Origin: Eubacterium sp.
Lineage (GTDB): Bacteria; Bacillota; Clostridia; Lachnospirales; Lachnospiraceae
Assembly (NCBI GenBank): GCA_024690665.1
Contig: JAILOU010000033.1
Coordinates: 60,155-124,154, forward strand
Length of the DNA stretch: 64,000 nt
Direction of reading: 5' to 3'
The notes below the pieces were generated by a model. That model did not search any database. It saw only the letters and a program-made list of their open reading frames with translations, and was not told the DNA's origin. The position numbers and the translations under genes were made by a program. Position 1 is the first letter of the stretch, and every line of letters begins with the position of its first letter. Positions 50,585 to 60,073 of the stretch are shown here, one piece after another.

Positions 50585-50671
50585 ATTCCCTTTTCCTTGT
50601 GATTTCATTATAATATTAGTATTCGTTGCAGACAACGAGAAGTTGTCTGTCTTAATCTAGGAGGTTCCTAT

Positions 50672-51796
50672 ATGGATTGTGCACTTGTTATACTATGCGG
50701 TGGAAAAAGTTCTCGCATGGGTTCTGATAAAGCTCATCTTCCTTTTGGAGATAAAGCCCTTGTTGAATACATGATTGACCGTTTTTCTTCTGCTTTTGAA
50801 CATATCTATCTGTCAGTAAAGGATAAACGAAACTACGAGGGACTTAACATCCCGATTTCCATGATCGAAGACCAGATTGTGGATTGCGGGCCGATTGGCG
50901 GTATTTACAGTATTTTATCTTCGATTGAAGAAGATCGTGCGCTGTTTGTTTCGGTGGATACTCCATTTGCGGATCCACAGGCAGCAGTCCGTATGGCTGA
51001 ATTTAGTCTTGGTCACGAGGTGTCTCTCGTACGACGCTCCTCCGGTAAAATCGAATCTCTTTTTGCCGTTTATGCAAAGAAATGTCTGCCTGGCATCCGC
51101 TCGTGTATCGATGCAAAACGTTATGCGCTTAAAGCTATTCATGAACACGCAGATACCGTATATATAGACGATACTTCCCTTTTTGATTCTGAAAAAGATT
51201 ACTTTTCCGACGCTGATATCGAAACCTGTTTCTTTAACATGAACACAAGACAGGATTATTTTTCGGCGCTTCGCCGCATCAATCTTCTTCCGATGTCAAC
51301 GAAAAACATCCCGGTTCTTGCATTTTCTGCAAAATCCGGTACCGGAAAAACGACATATATCGAGAAGCTAATTTGTCTTTTAAAAGAAAAAGGACTTTCA
51401 TTAGGTGTCATAAAGCACGATGCGCACAAGTTTCAGATTGACAAGCCCGGCAAAGACAGCTATCGCTTTTCTGCTGCCGGTGCTGATAAAGTACTGATTA
51501 CAAGCCAGACAAAAACCGCTCTGATTGAACAGCATCAGTCTTCCTATTCATACGATGAAATGATTCAAATGATCGACAATGTCGATCTTATCATCACGGA
51601 AGGCTACAAACACGGAGAGCAAAAGAAATTCGAACTGCTTCGTAAAGGTCACTCCGAAACACCTCTGGCAAATCCTGTAAATCTATTAGGATATGTGTCG
51701 GATTTTGACATTGAGACAGATTTACCCGTCTTTAATATTAATAAACCCGAAGAAATCCTGCCTTTTATTGTCGATTATATTAATTCTTACAAATAA
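50672..51796 (+). CDS. MobA-MobB fusion: molybdenum cofactor guanylyltransferase + molybdopterin-guanine dinucleotide biosynthesis protein B
   Basis: N-terminal 'LVILCGGKSSRMGSDKAHLPFG' (MobA); C-terminal 'PVLAFSAKSGTGKTTYIEKLI...GVIKHDAHKFQIDKPGKDSYRFSAAGA' (MobB). Confidence 0.95.
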   Translation: MDCALVILCGGKSSRMGSDKAHLPFGDKALVEYMIDRFSSAFEHIYLSVKDKRNYEGLNIPISMIEDQIVDCGPIGGIYSILSSIEEDRALFVSVDTPFADPQAAVRMAEFSLGHEVSLVRRSSGKIESLFAVYAKKCLPGIRSCIDAKRYALKAIHEHADTVYIDDTSLFDSEKDYFSDADIETCFFNMNTRQDYFSALRRINLLPMSTKNIPVLAFSAKSGTGKTTYIEKLICLLKEKGLSLGVIKHDAHKFQIDKPGKDSYRFSAAGADKVLITSQTKTALIEQHQSSYSYDEMIQMIDNVDLIITEGYKHGEQKKFELLRKGHSETPLANPVNLLGYVSDFDIETDLPVFNINKPEEILPFIVDYINSYK

Positions 51797-51836
51797 AAAA
51801 GAAGACTAAGTTCCCTATAGAACTTAGTCTTTTTTA
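51796..51836. terminator. Bidirectional terminator
   Basis: aaaaaagaagactaagttc...gaacttagtctttttt. Confidence 0.82.
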
Positions 51837-52679
51837 CATAAATCTTCCAAGTTGTGGCATCCACTCTTCCATAAAGATTTCATCCTCCACATAGGCTTTC
51901 CATATGCCATCAAAAAATCTGCAAAACAACTGCATCGCTTCCTTCCAGGAAACCTCCGGCATATGATTTCGTTTTCGATACGCCATCCACTTCTTCTTTA
52001 GATAAGGATTATTCTCGTATGTCACAATCAGATTTTTCAACTCATCAGAAAGAACGATTTGTTTTTTCTCACTTTCCATTTTCAAAAATTTAATGAACAA
52101 TCTTCCGCTAACGGATTGTGTCGTTAAAATTTCATATAGATCGGTAAAATAATTCATCTCATTTGCCAGTTCCAGATAGGTAAAGAAATACAAATAATCC
52201 TCCGCCATATTTACTTCCGCTAAAAATTCATACAGCGTCGCTTGTTTTTTGGAATAAGGTAATTTTACGTTTCGACTTCGGATTCGCTCCCCTTCCACCT
52301 GAAGTTTTTTCAACTCCGCCTCGATTGGAATCTTAAATTCTTCCATCTGATATGTTAGACATATTATCTGTGATTCTTTCGTCGTTTCTTCCGAAAAAGA
52401 CATCTCAAATTCGTCTATTTCAAACATTTGACAAATCTGGCTTTCCGATAAACTCTCTTTTGGATTCCAAAACACAAGCTTTCTTTTGTATCGAACCGGG
52501 TCTTGCTCTAAGATTTCTTCCAGCTGCGTTGTAATTAGAAGTTGGTTATTTTGCTCGATCATCGACTGCTTTTTTAGAAGCTGCGCCAGAATATATCCAT
52601 ATAGACGATCAGAGATTTCTATGTGATTGTCAACGGCATTTTTCTTAAGCCAATTAAGAAGTATTTCTCTCTCCGTCAT
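51834..52679 (-). CDS. Uncharacterised protein, candidate diverged AbiEii/nucleotidyltransferase-type partner
   Basis: ATGA overlap with upstream AbiEi-like gene; 'MNYFTDLYEILTTQ' region resembles AbiEii family; canonical GGT...DxD not seen. Confidence 0.45.
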   Translation of the reverse strand: MTEREILLNWLKKNAVDNHIEISDRLYGYILAQLLKKQSMIEQNNQLLITTQLEEILEQDPVRYKRKLVFWNPKESLSESQICQMFEIDEFEMSFSEETTKESQIICLTYQMEEFKIPIEAELKKLQVEGERIRSRNVKLPYSKKQATLYEFLAEVNMAEDYLYFFTYLELANEMNYFTDLYEILTTQSVSGRLFIKFLKMESEKKQIVLSDELKNLIVTYENNPYLKKKWMAYRKRNHMPEVSWKEAMQLFCRFFDGIWKAYVEDEIFMEEWMPQLGRFM

Positions 52680-53293
52680 AACCAGACTCCTATCATCGCT
52701 CTTACCTTTGAAATCACCTTTCGCTCTGTAGCATACTGCAACAGATTTGCTATTTTTTTCTCTGGTTCACTAAGGTAATGAGAGAGTGCACTTTTTAAGA
52801 TCTCATGTTCTAACTGATTCTCATATCGAATACAATCTACAATCAGGCGCTCCTTATCATAGATTTTCATCGTATTTTCCCCTAATGGTATTTCGCACAC
52901 TCCAATCTCAAGCACTTTTGCTTCTGTATAATAAGGCTTTACCTGAGGATAATCCATCTTAAATCGTGCCTTGGAAGTATCTTTATCTATTGCAATCTGC
53001 CACTTAAGTGGTCTTTGATTAATATATCCATACTCATATAATGCACTTTCCATGCAAAGAACGCCGTCCGGAAACAACTCACAGATAAGCTCTTCTTCCG
53101 TCGGTTTTTGTTCACACTGACAATAAACTCCGCCCTTTACACGCATAAGAATCTGATCCTCCACATAGGCATGAACCATCCTGGTGGAAAATCCCATTTC
53201 ATACAGCTCTTTCGTCTTCCATATAAACTTTCCCTGCTGCCGGCTCTGCTCAAGTTTTTCATTCAAAGCCCGGCGGATTTTATTCTCCGACAT
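52676..53293 (-). CDS. AbiEi-like (type IV TA antitoxin-type) wHTH protein
   Basis: N-terminal wHTH 'WKTKELYEMGFSTRMVHAYVEDQILMRVKGGVYCQ', then 'CMESALYEYGYINQRPLKWQIAID', 'IYDKERLIVDCIRYENQL'. Confidence 0.6.
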   Translation of the reverse strand: MSENKIRRALNEKLEQSRQQGKFIWKTKELYEMGFSTRMVHAYVEDQILMRVKGGVYCQCEQKPTEEELICELFPDGVLCMESALYEYGYINQRPLKWQIAIDKDTSKARFKMDYPQVKPYYTEAKVLEIGVCEIPLGENTMKIYDKERLIVDCIRYENQLEHEILKSALSHYLSEPEKKIANLLQYATERKVISKVRAMIGVWL

Positions 53294-53357
53294 AATCTCT
53301 CTCCTTATTACTTATGGTAAGTATATCATATTTCTTTTTCGTTAACACCCCATTTTC

Positions 53358-53385
53358 TTGACATTTTTTTGTATTTTATTATAAT
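53358..53385 (+). promoter_or_regulatory. Sigma-A-type promoter: TTGACA, 16-bp spacer, TATAAT
   Basis: ttgaca 53358-53363 and tataat 53380-53385. Confidence 0.75.
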
Positions 53386-53459
53386 TAAGACATATATATT
53401 TGTCGTATTTTAATTTTTGGTCGTTTTTTCAATCGGCCTTTGTACCAAAGGAGTGTATC

Positions 53460-53978
53460 ATGGACAACACGGTGAGCAATATCCGTAAGAACCCTTCTCG
53501 TGAACAGTGCGAACAAGTCATTCGCCGTATCTTAATAACCGAGCTTCTTGAGAATGGCTCTAACTCCCATTTTAAAAATGCATCCGACTTTTTAGGTTAT
53601 TTTGAATCTCTCTACCCGGCTTCTGCCGCTCTTACAAAACAGATTCAACGAGCCGTTAAGTCAATGGATCTTCCAAAAGATGACAATGGATATTTTATCA
53701 TCAACAAAACTCATAAGCAGCTTGAAGAAGAACAAGACATTCGAAATCTGCTTTCTCTATCAAATGCGCGTCAGGTTTCTCTTGAGGAAATGACCCCTGT
53801 TTTTTTACAAGTCGCAGATGCCTATAAGGAAGCTTTAATGGATTTGATTGCACATTCTACCACCTTCGAAAATAAATTCGATGTGTTGTTACCGGCTCAT
53901 AACGGCCTGTTATTTTACACCACAAAGCCGGACGAACTCAATTCTATCCTTACAGAATTATTTAGTAAAATCGGTTAA
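53460..53978 (+). CDS. Hypothetical protein
   Basis: ATG at 53460 preceded by AAAGGAG; in-frame upstream ATG at 53400 lacks RBS. Confidence 0.65.
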   Translation: MDNTVSNIRKNPSREQCEQVIRRILITELLENGSNSHFKNASDFLGYFESLYPASAALTKQIQRAVKSMDLPKDDNGYFIINKTHKQLEEEQDIRNLLSLSNARQVSLEEMTPVFLQVADAYKEALMDLIAHSTTFENKFDVLLPAHNGLLFYTTKPDELNSILTELFSKIG

Positions 53979-54133
53979 TTGTATTAATTATATATTATAT
54001 TTTAACTATTATCAGATATTAACGACATAATTTTCCCATGTCTTCATTAATAAAAAAGGACAAGATTTTAATTAAATCTTGTCCTTTTTATTGTTACTTG
54101 TCTTTTTATCCGTCTATTATATAAATTATCGAC

Positions 54134-55480
54134 TTATTTTCGTCTTCCGCGTCGCTTCCTACGATAATTATCCTTAATGATGATATTTTGTTTCTTCTTT
54201 TTCGGAAGTCCATTTCTGGCAAAATACAAGATCACAACAATTACTGCTGCTATAATCACAATTATGATGAACATCCATTTCCAGTTGATGTTATGCGTAA
54301 TCGATGATGTCTCATCCGACGAAGTGGAATCTTCCGTCTGCGCTCCATTATTAAACTCAAACTCTTCTACTTCAGCTCCGGTCACCTGTACGTTGGCACT
54401 ACCAACTACTTTATCTCCATATGAGTAAACGAGCTTACCGGCAATCTCACTCGTCTCACAATCCGTATCGACCGTCCTTGTCAAATCACTAAAGGAAACC
54501 GTCTTTGGAACAATTACCGTAGCATCTTCATCAATTTCCAGGTATTCTTCATTCGTATTGAAATTCCCTGCAATCTCCGATACATCTTCTGTTTCTTCAT
54601 TTTCCGATACATTCAGCACCTGGAAGTTATCAAAACAGTATTCACAAAGTTTAATGGTATCTGTGTAATGTGACGGCGATTGTGCCTTCATAACAACTAC
54701 GATCAGCGACATTCCATTTTTCTCTGCATAAGTTACCAGTGTCGACTGCGCTGCCACGGTATATCCCGTTTTACCTCCGGTACAATAATCCTTGATGTAC
54801 GAAGATGTATGATATGGATACAGCATCGCATGATGATTATGCATCGTCAGTGATTCATCGTGTTTATTTGTTGCCGGAAGTTTATACTCTGTCGTTCCGG
54901 TTATAATTCGGAATGTTTCATTTTGGTAAGCTGCCTGCGCAATCAGCGCCATATCACGAGCCGTCACATAATGATCTTCATCCGGTAAACCATTTGAATT
55001 CACAAAATGTGTTCCCGTACAGCCAAGTTCTTCGGCCTTATCATTCATCATCTTAATGAATGTTTTATAATCTCCGCCGACATGTTCTGCAATCGCATAA
55101 GCACAATCATTAGCCGATTCAAGCATCATTCCATATAAGCACTGCTCTAATGTAAGTTTTTCGCCAACATCTCGAAGAATACTTGATCCTTCTGTTTTAT
55201 ATACAGCGTCAGATGAAAATGTTACGGTGTCTTCTAAGTTACCATTTTCAATTGCCAAAAGTGCCGTCATAATCTTCGTAATTGATGCCGGATACCGCTT
55301 TTTATCTGCGTTTTTTTCATAAAGCACGGTTCCCGTATCGGCGTCCATGACGATTGCCGAAGCGCTGTCAACGCTTACATCATCCGGCCAATACGCCTCT
55401 GCATACGCATCTGTCGGAAGCAACATACTTCCGGTGAGCAAACAACCAATCAGTCCAAATATTGCTATAATCTTCTTCAA
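54134..55480 (-). CDS. D-alanyl-D-alanine carboxypeptidase (penicillin-binding protein 5 family)
   Basis: 'YPASITKIMTALLAIEN' (SxxK), 'ESANDCAYAIAEH' (SxN), 'GGKTGYTVAAQ' (KTG); signal peptide; likely TTG start near 55480 with GAGGG upstream (track start 55591). Confidence 0.93.
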   Translation of the reverse strand: MKKIIAIFGLIGCLLTGSMLLPTDAYAEAYWPDDVSVDSASAIVMDADTGTVLYEKNADKKRYPASITKIMTALLAIENGNLEDTVTFSSDAVYKTEGSSILRDVGEKLTLEQCLYGMMLESANDCAYAIAEHVGGDYKTFIKMMNDKAEELGCTGTHFVNSNGLPDEDHYVTARDMALIAQAAYQNETFRIITGTTEYKLPATNKHDESLTMHNHHAMLYPYHTSSYIKDYCTGGKTGYTVAAQSTLVTYAEKNGMSLIVVVMKAQSPSHYTDTIKLCEYCFDNFQVLNVSENEETEDVSEIAGNFNTNEEYLEIDEDATVIVPKTVSFSDLTRTVDTDCETSEIAGKLVYSYGDKVVGSANVQVTGAEVEEFEFNNGAQTEDSTSSDETSSITHNINWKWMFIIIVIIAAVIVVILYFARNGLPKKKKQNIIIKDNYRRKRRGRRK

Positions 55481-55621
55481 TTTTATGCCCTCGTTCCATG
55501 TTAATAGTTTAAGTATATTCTTTAGCCCCACCTTCCGCAACCCACTTTTTTCAATCTTTCCCCTTTTCTTACGACATTTCCTATTGTACAATAAGGTAGA
55601 TTTTGATTAAAGGAGAACATT

Positions 55622-56266
55622 ATGCGACTAAGAAACATACCCGGTGCAACGGAAGAAATCGCACAAAGTAAATACTGTATTCATGACGCCCAACAATATA
55701 AAGGAAACTGGAGTAATTTTTGGGGAAATAATCATCCCATTCATATAGAAGTAGGCATGGGAAAGGGGCAATTCATCATGGATCTTGCCAAACTTCATCC
55801 TGATATTAATTACATTGGAATTGAAAAATATTCAAGTGTTTTGCTACGAGGCCTTCAGAAAATGGAAATAGAACCTCTTGATAATGTCCGATTCATTCGA
55901 ATGGATGCAGAATACATCTGCGATTTCTTTGGGGAAAATGATGTCGACCGCATCTATCTTAATTTTTCCGATCCGTGGCCTAAGGACCGTCATGCAAGAA
56001 GACGTCTGACCTCGCATCAATTTTTAGAACGCTATGACACCTTTTTAATATCCGATGGGCATATTGAGTTTAAGACTGATAACGACGGCCTGTTTCAGTT
56101 CTCTCTTGATGAGGCAAATGAATCTGAAACGTGGCATATCGATGCTCACACCTGGGATCTTCACAACGACCAGGCTATGTGTGAAGGAAATGTTATGACA
56201 GAATACGAAAAAAAATTCTCTGAGATGGGACATCCCATTCACAAAATGATTCTTTCGAGATCATAG
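55622..56266 (+). CDS. trmB: tRNA (guanine(46)-N7)-methyltransferase
   Basis: 'HIEVGMGKGQFIMDLAKLHPDINYIGIEKYSSVL', 'LNFSDPWPKDRHARRRLTSHQFL'. Confidence 0.97.
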   Translation: MRLRNIPGATEEIAQSKYCIHDAQQYKGNWSNFWGNNHPIHIEVGMGKGQFIMDLAKLHPDINYIGIEKYSSVLLRGLQKMEIEPLDNVRFIRMDAEYICDFFGENDVDRIYLNFSDPWPKDRHARRRLTSHQFLERYDTFLISDGHIEFKTDNDGLFQFSLDEANESETWHIDAHTWDLHNDQAMCEGNVMTEYEKKFSEMGHPIHKMILSRS

Positions 56267-56313
56267 TAAAACATAACAAAAGCCAAAGCAATACAATGCT
56301 TTGGCTTATATTT

Positions 56314-57171
56314 TTAACCTTCTTCAGCAAATCCCGATAATCCAATTGCTCCCGGACCACCGTGACAGGAAATGACGCATCCACATACCGTATAGCGAAT
56401 TTTCTCAAATCCCATCTCTTTTGCTTTTTCTGTCATCATATCGAGGATTTTAGAATCAAGTCCTACCGTAGACATCAGATAAATGACTTTTTTACTTAAC
56501 TTATTGTCCTTAATAAATTCTTCCATATAATTAAGTGCAACTGCTTTCATAGAACCCCTGTATTTCTTACCGGCAACCAAAAATCCATTTTCAATATCGA
56601 TCTTCGGTTTAATCTTAAGAAGGGTCGCTCCCAGGTACTGTGCATTTGAAACTCGTCCACCAGCTTTTAGATATTCAAGCGCCGTCGGTAAAAATGTCGT
56701 TCTAATCCGTTTTACCAATGCTCTTAGTTCTGATACCAGTTCCTTTACTCCAATCTCCGGTCGTTCTTCTATAATCTCTGCAGCGCGAACAGCAATTGAC
56801 GCCGTTCCTCCTGTAACGGACAAGGAATCGACTACCGTTACATTATTAAATTCTTTTGCTGCCAACTGCGCATGATGACAAGTTGACGATGCATTTGATG
56901 AATATGCAACATTGATAATCTCGCATCCTGGATTCTCTCGATTTAAGCGGTCGAAAAACTGCTCATATTGATGTACATTGGCAGCTGTTGTAGAAGGAAT
57001 CTTTTTTGTCCGGTTATAATATTCGTATACAGATTCAATCGGAATACTTCCATCCATGTATACGGTATCATCCATAATAACACCTAGAGGGATTACTTCA
57101 ATATGAAACCGCTCGATTAGTTCTTTTGATAAATCCGCTCCGCTGTCAGTAGTTACAATTATTTTCTTCAT
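56314..57171 (-). CDS. DegV family fatty-acid-binding protein
   Basis: 'IVTTDSGADLSKELIERFHIEVIPLGVIMDD', 'YKKIPSTTAAN'-type and 'YSSNASSTCHHAQLAAKEF'. Confidence 0.93.
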   Translation of the reverse strand: MKKIIVTTDSGADLSKELIERFHIEVIPLGVIMDDTVYMDGSIPIESVYEYYNRTKKIPSTTAANVHQYEQFFDRLNRENPGCEIINVAYSSNASSTCHHAQLAAKEFNNVTVVDSLSVTGGTASIAVRAAEIIEERPEIGVKELVSELRALVKRIRTTFLPTALEYLKAGGRVSNAQYLGATLLKIKPKIDIENGFLVAGKKYRGSMKAVALNYMEEFIKDNKLSKKVIYLMSTVGLDSKILDMMTEKAKEMGFEKIRYTVCGCVISCHGGPGAIGLSGFAEEG

Positions 57172-57361
57172 TCAAGTTCTCCCTACAAATATTTCTAATT
57201 CCACTTTAATTCTATCAGACCACACATTTATCCACAACATAGGAATATCGTTTCATAGAAATTTTATCATTTATTAACAAAATAGGACATACTATTCTAA
57301 CAAATCCGTGTTAGAATGATTTTGCTAAATAAAATTAGACTAAAAAAGTGAGGCTTATTTT

Positions 57362-58123
57362 ATGGAAGAATTAAATATGGATGAGTATATAGATGAATTT
57401 AGCACCGGAGATGAATCACAAGAGTCCAATACCGATTTGACTTCTCTTGTAACATTTACCAACTATGATGTTGTACTTAATACCACCATGCAGTTACAAC
57501 AACTGATGGTTATGTATGAAGCCGGTATCGATCATGTCGAAACAAAACTAGAGATTTTAAATAAAGAATTCCAGGTTAAGAAAAACCGCAATCCCATTGC
57601 TTCAATTTCCTCTCGTGTAAAGGAACCAATGAGCATTATGGAGAAATTGCAGCGAAAAGGATATCCGGTTACCATGGAGAATCTCATGACCAAGATTTTC
57701 GATATTGCCGGCGTTCGTATCACCTGCCCTTTCATATCTGACATCTACGACGTTGCTAATATACTACTTAGTCATGATGATATTCATCTGATTGAATTAA
57801 AAGATTACATCAAAAACCCTAAGGAAAATGGATATCGTTCCCTTCATCTTGTGGTAGACGTGGAAGTCTTTTTCTCAGAACAAAAAAAGCGGGTTCCTGT
57901 AGAAATTCAGATTAGAACAATCGCAATGGACTTTTGGGCAGCACTTGAACATCAGATGACCTACAAACAAGGTTTCGAAATTCCACCGGAGATCTATAAC
58001 GAGCTTCGAGACTGTGCAACTGTTATATCCAATACTGATGAACGAATGCAGCGAATTGCAAATGTTCTCCCATCCTTTGACAAAGATGACAACTACAATA
58101 TTATCGATCAGGATGATATATAA
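57362..58123 (+). CDS. Small alarmone synthetase (RelQ/YjbM-like GTP pyrophosphokinase)
   Basis: 'ISSRVKEPMSIMEKLQRKGYPVTMENLMTKIFDIAGVRITCPFISDIY', 'GYRSLHLVVDVEVF', 'EIQIRTIAMDFWAALEHQMTYK'. Confidence 0.94.
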   Translation: MEELNMDEYIDEFSTGDESQESNTDLTSLVTFTNYDVVLNTTMQLQQLMVMYEAGIDHVETKLEILNKEFQVKKNRNPIASISSRVKEPMSIMEKLQRKGYPVTMENLMTKIFDIAGVRITCPFISDIYDVANILLSHDDIHLIELKDYIKNPKENGYRSLHLVVDVEVFFSEQKKRVPVEIQIRTIAMDFWAALEHQMTYKQGFEIPPEIYNELRDCATVISNTDERMQRIANVLPSFDKDDNYNIIDQDDI

Positions 58124-58157
58124 AAAAATCATGGACATAAGTCCATGATTTTTTTTA
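58124..58157 (+). terminator. Terminator of small alarmone synthetase gene
   Basis: aaatcatggactta-type hairpin: aatcatggacataagtccatgatttttttt. Confidence 0.82.
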
Positions 58158-58237
58158 CCTGAATTAATTTTCACTGACAAATGAAAAACGCCAACCCCAT
58201 AGCTCAGGTGTCTATGAAACCGACGTTTTTGTCTGAA

Positions 58238-58310
58238 TGCGCCTCCAGGGGCTCGAACCCTGCACACCCTGATTAAGAGTCAGGTGCTCTACCAAATGAG
58301 CTAGAGGCGC
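58238..58310 (-). tRNA. tRNA-Lys (CTT)
   Basis: Cloverleaf: acceptor GCGCCTC/GAGGCGC, anticodon stem-loop cctga-CTCTTAA-tcagg, T arm caggg-TTCGAGC-ccctg. Confidence 0.96.
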
Positions 58311-58385
58311 GTATTTAGTTGATGTTGTTTGTCACAACAAAAATGATTATATAGCAATTTTATGGCTTTTGCAACCCCTTTTTTA

Positions 58386-58425
58386 AAAAAATCGGGGAAT
58401 TTTTTTCTTCCCCGATTTTCTCATT
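58386..58425 (-). terminator. Terminator of acidic repeat-protein gene
   Basis: aaaaatcgggga...ttccccgatttt. Confidence 0.8.
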
Positions 58426-58443
58426 AATTTCGTATCTTATGTC

Positions 58444-59904
58444 CTACATATTTGCCAGCAATGCTGCGATTTCATCCGGTGTCATCACCTTATTTGGATC
58501 GGACAGATCCGGCATTGGCGGCTTTTCTTCTGCAGCCGGTTCCGGCTCAGGTTCTGGCTCTGCAACAGGTTCTTCTGCCTCTGCATTTGCTCCTTCTACC
58601 AACGCAGCAATTTCTTCCGGTGACATCATCTTATTCGGGTCATCTGATACCGGTTCGATCTTTGGTTCTTCGACTATCGGCTCTTCGACTACCGCTTCTT
58701 CCACTACCGGTTCTTCTACTGCCGGCTCTTCGGCTGCTGCATTTGCTCCTTCTAACAATGCCGCGATATCTTCCGGTGACATCATCTTATTCGGGTCATC
58801 TGATACCGGTTCGATCTTTGTTTCTTCTACTATCGGCTCTTCAACTGCCGCTTCTTCCACTACCGGTTCTTCAGCTGCCGGCTCCTCGGCTGCTGCATTT
58901 GCTCCTTCTAATAATGCCGCGATATCTTCCGGTGACATCATCTTATTCGGGTCATCTGATACCGGTTCAATCTTTGGCTCTTCGACTGCCGCTTCTTCCA
59001 CTACCGGTTCTTCAGCTGCCGCCTCTTCCATTGCCACTTCCTCTACTACAGGTTCTTCCACAGCTGCTTCTTCCTTCATCGGCTCTTCTGCCGCCACCTC
59101 TTCTTCCATAAGAACCGGACCATCATCCACTTCTTCCGGAACAATATTCTCAGGTTCCATCTCCGTTGTAACTTCAATCAGGGATTCTTCTTCTTGTTCT
59201 GCTTCCATCGGCACTTCTTCCATAACAGGCTCTTCTTGCACAGCCGTTTCTATTCCTGCCGGCATCACCGGAGCAGGTGTCGGAGCCGCCATCGCCTGTG
59301 CCGGCATCACAGCTACCGAATGATTCATAATCTCACTGCGAAGATTAAGTTCCATCTCCTTTAATGCATTTTGCAAATCTGTTTTAATAGAAGAAATCTG
59401 CATCTCTAATTCTGCTCTGTAGTCAGAATTATCAGCCGGCACCAGTGCATCCATCTTCTGTTCCATCTCATCTACGCGAGCATTCATCTTCTGCAAAAGT
59501 GCCTTTCCAACGGAACGCTCATTCGACATTACTTCATGCATGAGCTTTTTATTTTTATCATCAATAAGATCAAAATTATGATCGAGCTGTCCGAAGCTTT
59601 TTCTTTCCATAAGATAGGAAGCTTTTTGTGCCTTCTCAATCTGATCGTAATGTTCCATCATTTGATCAATTGTTCTATGATGTATCTTCACAAGTTCAGA
59701 AGTGAAGATTCCCACCGCGATAAGTGCAATGATTGCAAACACCCCGATATACAGGAGGTTATAGGAATAATTTAACATAAAATAAATTTCAAATAACACG
59801 GCTGCAATCGCAATAATGATGGAAAAAACTATTGCTATTGAATCGTTACTTTTCTTTGCTTTATTCGCATCTTTCTTTTCTCTCATAATCGAATCCCTTC
59901 CCAA
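58444..59904 (-). CDS. Membrane-anchored acidic repeat protein with 'DPNKMMSPEDIAALLEGANA' motifs
   Basis: Two N-terminal TM segments, coiled-coil, then Glu/Pro/Val-rich tandem repeats; repeat period 156 bp (motif at 58621, 58777, 58933) plus a terminal copy at 58480. Confidence 0.88.
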   Translation of the reverse strand: MGRDSIMREKKDANKAKKSNDSIAIVFSIIIAIAAVLFEIYFMLNYSYNLLYIGVFAIIALIAVGIFTSELVKIHHRTIDQMMEHYDQIEKAQKASYLMERKSFGQLDHNFDLIDDKNKKLMHEVMSNERSVGKALLQKMNARVDEMEQKMDALVPADNSDYRAELEMQISSIKTDLQNALKEMELNLRSEIMNHSVAVMPAQAMAAPTPAPVMPAGIETAVQEEPVMEEVPMEAEQEEESLIEVTTEMEPENIVPEEVDDGPVLMEEEVAAEEPMKEEAAVEEPVVEEVAMEEAAAEEPVVEEAAVEEPKIEPVSDDPNKMMSPEDIAALLEGANAAAEEPAAEEPVVEEAAVEEPIVEETKIEPVSDDPNKMMSPEDIAALLEGANAAAEEPAVEEPVVEEAVVEEPIVEEPKIEPVSDDPNKMMSPEEIAALVEGANAEAEEPVAEPEPEPEPAAEEKPPMPDLSDPNKVMTPDEIAALLANM

Positions 59905-60036
59905 TTATGTCAATTTGCATAATCTGCTATTTTCATTTTATGCTACTTTATTACCATAAGCAATCCCTTCTTACATATTTTTCGGCATAATAATGAAAAA
60001 TTTTATCTATATTATATTTTTTTGCAAATAGAAAAA

Positions 60037-60066
60037 GCCATAGCAGCCTCCAAAAACTGCTATGAC
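60037..60066 (-). terminator. Terminator of modABC operon
   Basis: catagcag...ctgctatg with flanking T run on minus strand. Confidence 0.75.
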
Positions 60067-60073
60067 TTTGTGA

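Noticed and set aside
58439-59323. Long + strand ORFs (294 aa, and 219 aa at 58452) antisense to the acidic repeat protein
   Set aside because: They mirror the Glu/Pro/Ala repeat composition of the minus-strand gene (Ser/Gly- or Leu-rich low-complexity products); the minus-strand gene has TM segments, a terminator and conserved motif repeats.
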